From: Gammaproteobacteria bacterium
Lineage (GTDB): Bacteria; Pseudomonadota; Gammaproteobacteria; SZUA-152
Assembly: GCA_030617485.1 (NCBI GenBank)
Contig: JAUWVK010000046.1
Coordinates: 1-11,316, forward strand
Length of the DNA: 11,316 bases
Direction: 5' to 3'
The notes under the pieces were generated by a model. The model saw only the letters and a program-made list of their open reading frames with translations. It had not been told where the DNA came from and made no database searches. The position numbers and the translations under genes are program-made. Position 1 is the first letter of the stretch. The number at the start of each line of letters is the position of its first letter. Below, in pieces: positions 8,401 to 11,316 of this stretch.

Positions 8401-8572
8401 GTTCCGCAAGATAACTACCCAGAGCCAGCCCCAAAAAGAAGGCCGCTAGTACCGTACTGATTGAAGCGCTGGTAGAGCCCATACTCAAACCCAACAGGCG
8501 CACCCAGACCACCTGATAGGTGAGACTGGCAATACCAGACAATAAAAGGAATAGCGCTGCAAGCTTCAACAT
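5444..8572 (-). CDS. Fused MFS-like membrane / spermidine-synthase-like protein with helical-repeat C-terminus
   Basis: The frame opens at a GTG at 8588-8590, but the GGAGAGGA inside that codon stretch is a good ribosome site for the ATG at 8570-8572, which I prefer (1042 residues). Residues 1-450 are membrane-spanning and form two similar halves, about 14-194 and 244-424, joined by an acidic linker. Shared motifs include LNTAGAVLGAALAGFF versus VNTVASIFGSLMAGFW. Residues ~480-690 form a Rossmann methyltransferase-like domain with the glycine motif GFGGG (545-549), ELEP (567-570) and DAR. Where spermidine synthases have their catalytic Asp motif, this protein has QPSHPW (616-621), so classical aminopropyl transfer is doubtful. 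Residues ~815-1042 are charged, helix-rich and TPR-like. The protein belongs to the widespread 'fused MFS/spermidine synthase' family, whose substrate is not established. It probably sits in the inner membrane with the C-terminal domains cytoplasmic; that orientation is inference. Confidence 0.85.
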   Translation of the reverse strand: MLKLAALFLLLSGIASLTYQVVWVRLLGLSMGSTSASISTVLAAFFLGLALGSYLAERITRNRINSLKPYIVLEIIIGLAGLILLPILLNLDAIMAATPALGATIPMKFAVTVVLLLIPTVCMGATFPVMASILIRRQDEVGLRVSQLYSLNTAGAVLGAALAGFFFVPNWGLDGAIYIAFSFNLLIVVLGFYLNSKIKLSPIEESEPVAVEEGAKVSSSPVSNAISDEAPLRGRALIVLFATGLVAIATEVGWTKYLSIFTGTTIYGFAAILTIFLIGIAAGSWAIKSHLERMRRPELWMSFGLVLLGALLLLTRAGLTWIPPVYQAVNHFPVPVGVSLMVKYAFVFMLIFPPTFIFGALFPLNLRLYCGNLQGVRSRIGKAYAVNTVASIFGSLMAGFWIIPDFGTDVLLTSMAMVLLVLPFMFLPALSGRVPQVAVVSFAMVALAGSWVLPHLNYKDLISSVQYDSESYAGKEPEYLFLKEGKAGVISMVTHDGRHVKLQNNGLNESFIDLEDENNVLLVESLLGLMPYMLHENPKSAFVVGFGGGITTKALTFTKLESIRVVELEPAVVEAGRTILGGDIPALQDPRVTLSFNDARNTLLVEDNKYDIIAAQPSHPWLARASNVFTKNFFTLVKSRLNEGGVYGQWVNLFHMDATTLKSLLRAFYEVFPHGMTFANLDTGDFIMYGSVSPVVFDYARIQKRLDEPKIKAALNFHEIYFARDLLWYFALSRDEALAASKGVPANTDTNILSEVRLSAIDKDPPPEENPYTFLRKNYSFDVSPYFTSSERVNRIYHLGTYYLSEWNDEDIAQYSADQLSELSPKLSRGILYEKLWHRFDFDAAQNFYAEHEEWPDRTHVQQALLLANRGYHKDAEAVVARLSSDNMKKTLTARLLFEAERFDELAAIDPQVDAERLWQLTALARTNPKGAGTQLDALVQRVSPALPQLRALAGYYSAIHDQIQLDKVARLIVKRVNKQVNRLKVLIEEAIDEGDQARAQHLLKQLDIYHPEEDYNLQLLRAKVLRAKVNKPHENAQDQPA

Positions 8573-8697
8573 GTAATGGATCCTCTCCACAATGAGGTTT
8601 TCAAAACCACCGACTTCAAAACTTGATCCGAACGGTTGGTTAAACTGGATAAAACAGGCATATCGGCGGCATTCCTGAATTAACGCTCAGAAAACAC

Positions 8698-8858
8698 CAG
8701 ATAACTGTTATTTTTCTGCAGTTTACCAGCAAGAAAAATCAAAATCCTTATCAAAACAGTAAATAATGTCACCTCATTAGTGCTCGAGTGATTCACTGTT
8801 ATTCCTACCAGGATTTATCCAGCCCATTCTTAATAACAGTTTCAGATAACTATTATTT
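8698..8858. repeat. Dispersed CAGATAACTRTTATTT direct repeats and ACTGTTATT boxes
   Basis: CAGATAACTGTTATTT at 8698-8713 recurs as CAGATAACTATTATTT at 8843-8858, 15 of 16 bases identical and 145 bases apart. The shorter box ACTGTTATT occurs at 8704-8712 and 8795-8803 and inverted as AATAACAGT at 8832-8840. They lie 126-290 bases upstream of the large membrane gene's start. A repeated regulator-binding site is plausible; AT-rich composition makes some recurrence by chance possible. Confidence 0.4.
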
Positions 8859-9274
8859 AGATATATTACAATTGGTTAGAGTATTTTTAGAGCAACATAA
8901 CCAACAGTTTTACCCCTGGACGCACCTAATTCTGGAAAAAAGACCTAAATGAGTATAAAACTGGGTATATTTTGTTCATTCAAGCCACCTAAGCTGACTG
9001 TTTTCTGAGCATTTCCTCATTATTGGTCCAAAACTGGTCTATTTTTAACCATTCCTTTCAGCGTAACCCTTACATCATTCAGCATATAGGGTATTTTTTA
9101 CATATATAATCAACTAGTTAATACCTTATTATATTTAGAGATATGGATATCTAATTTATTGACTGCCTGCAGTTTGTTTGCTATTTTTTATGCACTGAAT
9201 GTGGATGGCCATTCATAGATGAAAAGCCGGAAATTATCAGTGGTTTCAACTACCTCTGGTGCTTAGGCATTGGA

Positions 9275-9350
9275 TGTTAGTTGTTACCGTGTTACCGACA
9301 TGTAGCTGTTGACACTTTGCGTGTTACAGCAAGCATGCCAAACATACTTT
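9275..9350 (+). promoter_or_regulatory. TGTTAC box cluster and probable promoter region of the Gly-Met gene
   Basis: TGTTACCG is repeated in tandem at 9282-9297. Related boxes are TGTTAG at 9275-9280, TGTTGAC at 9307-9313 and TGTTAC at 9322-9327. A consensus -35 hexamer TTGACA is at 9309-9314, but nothing good for a -10 lies 16-18 bases on. The alternative pair GTTACA (9323-9328) and TACTTT (9345-9350), 16 bases apart, is weak. Activator-dependent transcription would explain boxes plus a poor core promoter. This is inference. Confidence 0.35.
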
Positions 9351-9386
9351 AACTGTTGCATTTATTACTAATACCGGAGGTTTCAC

Positions 9387-9497
9387 ATGGGTGGAATGGG
9401 TGGCGGTGGTGGAATGGGCGGTGGTATGGGTGGCGGCGGCATGGGCGGCGGCATGGGTGGTGGTATGGGTGGTGGCGGTGGTATGGGCGGAATGTAA
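9387..9497 (+). CDS. 36-residue peptide made only of glycine and methionine (unrecognised)
   Basis: The peptide contains 9 Met and 27 Gly and nothing else. The methionines are separated by runs of 2, 5, 3, 4, 3, 3, 5 and 2 glycines, almost a mirror image, and it starts and ends with Met. The gene case is good: GGAGG at 9376-9380 lies six bases before the ATG, an in-frame TAA at 9369-9371 rules out an upstream extension, and the frame closes with TAA. Glycine codons are mixed (14 GGT, 10 GGC, 3 GGA, no GGG), so it is not a plain triplet expansion. There is no signal peptide or membrane segment. MxxM and MxxxM spacings resemble thioether copper(I)-binding 'Mets' motifs, and Gly-Gly-Met repeats also form the GroEL C-terminal tail; neither proves a function. 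It is the only plus-strand gene here and ends in a hairpin-rich region with its own terminator. Function unknown; a regulatory or RNA-level role is also possible. Confidence 0.65.
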   Translation: MGGMGGGGGMGGGMGGGGMGGGMGGGMGGGGGMGGM

Positions 9498-9545
9498 TCC
9501 GGTCTTTACTACTAAGTTACTAACTATATAGCTATTTATGTAGTC

Positions 9546-9584
9546 GGCATTTGGAAACAGATGCCATTGCTTTGCAAAGCAATG
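9546..9584 (+). repeat. Two abutting hairpins downstream of the Gly-Met ORF, one a perfect 20-bp palindrome
   Basis: GGCATTTG (9546-9553) pairs with CAGATGCC (9558-9565) through one G-U wobble, closed by GAAA, a GNRA-type tetraloop. Directly adjacent, 9565-9584 is a perfect 20-bp palindrome (centre TTTGCAAA) that as RNA gives a seven- or eight-pair stem with a TGCA loop. The two stems share or abut at base 9565 and could stack. Confidence 0.7.
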
Positions 9585-9595
9585 TTCGTGCAGTC

Positions 9596-9649
9596 TTACA
9601 CTGGTTTACTAGTGTAACACTCACACCATCGTGGCTAGTACATCACGAT
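9596..9649 (+). repeat. Third and fourth hairpins of the Gly-Met transcript 3' region
   Basis: TTACACTGG (9596-9604) pairs with CTAGTGTAA (9609-9617) around the four-base loop TTTA, with one wobble. ATCGTG (9628-9633) pairs with CACGAT (9644-9649) around a ten-base loop. Neither has a T tract, so they are not terminators; they look like parts of a structured 3' untranslated region. Confidence 0.6.
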
Positions 9650-9658
9650 AACTTAACG

Positions 9659-9692
9659 AAAAAGGAATACTGTTCTGCAGTGTTCCTTTTTT
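9659..9692. terminator. Strong bidirectional intrinsic terminator between convergent genes
   Basis: A 14-pair stem (AAAAAGGAATACTG with CAGTGTTCCTTTTT, one T-G wobble) closes a five-base loop. Six T follow on the plus strand and five T on the minus strand. It would stop plus-strand transcripts of the Gly-Met gene and minus-strand transcripts of the ABC exporter. Confidence 0.88.
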
Positions 9693-9735
9693 GTTTGTGA
9701 TGAAAAAAGTTTGCTGCTCTAAACGGTACTGTTCT

Positions 9736-9759
9736 AAAAAGGCTTGAGGTGAACACCTC
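9736..9759 (-). terminator. Possible weak terminator just past the ABC exporter stop
   Basis: On the minus strand GAGGTG and CACCTC (9746-9759) form a tight dyad 30 bases after the ABC stop codon, followed after five bases by a TTTTT tract (9736-9740). The loop must open to four bases and the T run is displaced, so it is weaker than the terminator at 9659-9692. Confidence 0.3.
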
Positions 9760-9789
9760 GATCGATATCTTAATGATGCTGGAGGTTAC

Positions 9790-11316
9790 TTAGTGCTCTG
9801 CCTGACCGGTTTGCCACTCCACGGCATCACGGTAGTCTGGTAGTTTTTCCAGTAACTCTTCATGCGTTGACACGGTCACGATGCCATCGCGTCCAAAATA
9901 AATCACTCGGTCCGCCGTACGTATGGATGAATATCGATGCGCAATCATCAGGGTTGTGCGATCTGCTCGTAATTCATTTATAGCCGCAACAATAATCTGC
10001 TCAGCCTCACTGTCCAGCGCCGAGGAAGCTTCATCCAGGATCAATATCGGTGCGTCACGTAAAAAGGCCTGGGTTATGGCCAGACGTTGTTTTTCTCCAC
10101 CGGATAATTCTGCACCGCCCGCGCCGATCACAGTATCCAGACCACCAGGTAATTTTTGCACAAATTCCTGTGCGTGACTCCTCGCCAATGCCTCCTGTAA
10201 TTGATCCTCACTCGCATCAGGATTAGCCATGAGCAGATTGGCGCGAATCGTATCGTTTACCAGAAAGGGGGACTGCCACACCACCGCCAGATTGTGACGA
10301 AGTGAACTAATGCTGACTTCGCGTATATCCGTACCATCGATACAAATACTGCCCTGCTGTGGATCGTAGAAGCGCATCAACATGGTGGCAAAGGTAGATT
10401 TACCTGAACCACTAGGGCCCACCAGAGCCACGGTGGATCCACCTTCAATGGAAAGATTCACATCCTTAAAGATGGTCTCCCCGCCCGGATAGGCAAAACT
10501 AACACCCTGCACATCAATGCGACCTTTGGATATTTCCAGGCTTTTATCTGCCACATCTTCAACTAAAGACTGGGCATCAAGGACTTCAAGAACACGAAAA
10601 GCTGCGGGCAAATTACCCAACGCCTGAAAAACCACTTCGGCCAGACCACGTACCGGCCCGGTTAGATAACCCAGATATAAAACGAAACTCACCAGGGCAC
10701 CGACCTGCAATTCACCGGCCTGAATACTGTCGCTCCCTATCATGACAACCAATAAACCCACGGCATAAATCAGAAAAGAAAAAGAGACCTGGAAGGAAAC
10801 GTCCAGGCCTCTATCACGCAACCCCCACTTCAGCGCCTTACCAAACACTCGACAATGAAGTTCGCTAACCCATGACTCGGTTTGATTGGAACTAATGCCT
10901 CTAAGGTTCGAGAGATTTTGTTCTTCCGTCGCCAACAATTCCCCATTGGCCTTTAGAAATTCTTCCGTTGCTTTTCGTTTGCGGGGTGAAAAATAACGCT
11001 GTTGTAAAAAAAATATGGGCGTCGTCGCCAGAGCGATTAAGGCCAGCCTGATATCTATCCAGAACAACATGAACACATACAAGTTCAACGTGAGCACGTG
11101 GGACACCAGTGATATACGCCCCTGAACCAACGCCATACTGATGAGATCTATATCGTTACTCAGCCTGGCCAGCAAATCACCTTTTGGAACCTTCCCTGCG
11201 ACAGGAAAAGATACTTTCAATATCTGTTCCATCACCCGATTACGCACACGGCCAATGAACCTTAGTGTCAAGCCATTGGTTAACCAGCCACCAGTGACCT
11301 GAGAAATTTGATTAAC
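9790..11316 (-). CDS. ABC exporter, fused membrane and ATP-binding domains (N-terminus outside window)
   Basis: The frame is open to the right edge, so 508 C-terminal residues are visible; no start is in view, and the TTG at 11269-11271 is simply a leucine inside the frame. Visible residues ~70-225 contain four hydrophobic stretches, consistent with helices 3-6 of a six-helix exporter domain. The ATPase is complete: Walker A GPSGSGKST (300-308), Q-loop Gln348, signature LSGGEKQR (404-411), Walker B ILILDE (424-429) and H-loop His460. All catalytic elements are intact. The architecture is that of MsbA-like or type I exporters. The substrate cannot be told, because the N-terminus (which would show any peptidase domain) and the partner genes lie beyond the edge. 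The gene is convergent with the Gly-Met gene and shares its terminator. Confidence 0.93.
   Translation of the reverse strand, partial: VNQISQVTGGWLTNGLTLRFIGRVRNRVMEQILKVSFPVAGKVPKGDLLARLSNDIDLISMALVQGRISLVSHVLTLNLYVFMLFWIDIRLALIALATTPIFFLQQRYFSPRKRKATEEFLKANGELLATEEQNLSNLRGISSNQTESWVSELHCRVFGKALKWGLRDRGLDVSFQVSFSFLIYAVGLLVVMIGSDSIQAGELQVGALVSFVLYLGYLTGPVRGLAEVVFQALGNLPAAFRVLEVLDAQSLVEDVADKSLEISKGRIDVQGVSFAYPGGETIFKDVNLSIEGGSTVALVGPSGSGKSTFATMLMRFYDPQQGSICIDGTDIREVSISSLRHNLAVVWQSPFLVNDTIRANLLMANPDASEDQLQEALARSHAQEFVQKLPGGLDTVIGAGGAELSGGEKQRLAITQAFLRDAPILILDEASSALDSEAEQIIVAAINELRADRTTLMIAHRYSSIRTADRVIYFGRDGIVTVSTHEELLEKLPDYRDAVEWQTGQAEH

Larger units (their letters stand above)
8573..9386. other. 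814-base AT-rich intergenic region between divergent genes
   Basis: The large membrane gene reads leftward and the Gly-Met ORF reads rightward, so both promoters should be here. Only very short frames with no ribosome site are present (for example a 15-codon frame in 9218-9265), and I see no tRNA or known RNA gene. The region holds a near-exact 16-bp direct repeat, three copies of ACTGTTATT in two orientations, and a cluster of TGTTAC-like boxes near the right end. Confidence 0.6.

Noticed and set aside
8573..8590. GTG start for the spermidine-synthase-like protein
   Set aside because: No ribosome site precedes the GTG, whereas its own sequence GGAGAGGA serves as the site for the ATG at 8570-8572.
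9387..9497. Gly-Met ORF as a relic of a GroEL C-terminal tail
   Set aside because: The frame is closed by a stop 15 bases upstream, it has its own ribosome site, and no chaperonin sequence lies upstream.
9781..9837. GGAGG at 9781-9785 followed by a GTG frame on the plus strand
   Set aside because: The frame ends after 16 codons and overlaps the end of the ABC exporter gene; the GGAGG is likely chance.

Overview
The window looks like a chromosomal segment of an environmental, probably aquatic, gammaproteobacterium. This is inferred from the Pseudomonas-like UspA, the respiratory genes, moderate-GC coding DNA and AT-rich spacers; the genus cannot be named from sequence alone. Every large gene lies on the minus strand, so transcription runs from high to low coordinates. 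One very small gene lies on the plus strand.

Positions 1-4280 hold a respiratory operon read right to left: a pentaheme cytochrome c (ActA/QrcA-like), a Tat-exported molybdopterin-oxidoreductase-family protein, a four-cluster ferredoxin-type protein, and the start of an NrfD/ActC-type quinol-interacting membrane protein cut by the window edge. Together they resemble the core of alternative complex III (ACIII) or the related Qrc complex. Five CXXCH motifs favour the ACIII type, but the ActB equivalent is split into two genes. The inferred role is electron transfer between the quinone pool and periplasmic carriers.

Positions 4281-4914 are non-coding, AT-rich and contain several dyads. Positions 4915-8572 hold a UspA-family universal stress protein and, upstream of it in the same direction, a ~1040-residue membrane protein. 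That protein fuses a duplicated membrane module to a spermidine-synthase-like Rossmann domain and a helical-repeat tail.

Positions 8573-9386 are non-coding on present evidence. They contain repeated short motifs and a cluster of TGTTAC boxes leading to the most unusual item: a 36-residue plus-strand ORF (9387-9497) made only of glycine and methionine. It has a near-perfect Shine-Dalgarno, in-frame stops close on both sides, and a 3' region folding into four hairpins followed by a strong bidirectional terminator (9659-9692). I infer a discrete short transcription unit encoding a Gly-Met peptide, not a remnant of a larger gene.

Positions 9790-11316 hold the C-terminal part of an ABC exporter (membrane domain fused to ATPase), convergent with the Gly-Met gene and running off the right edge.
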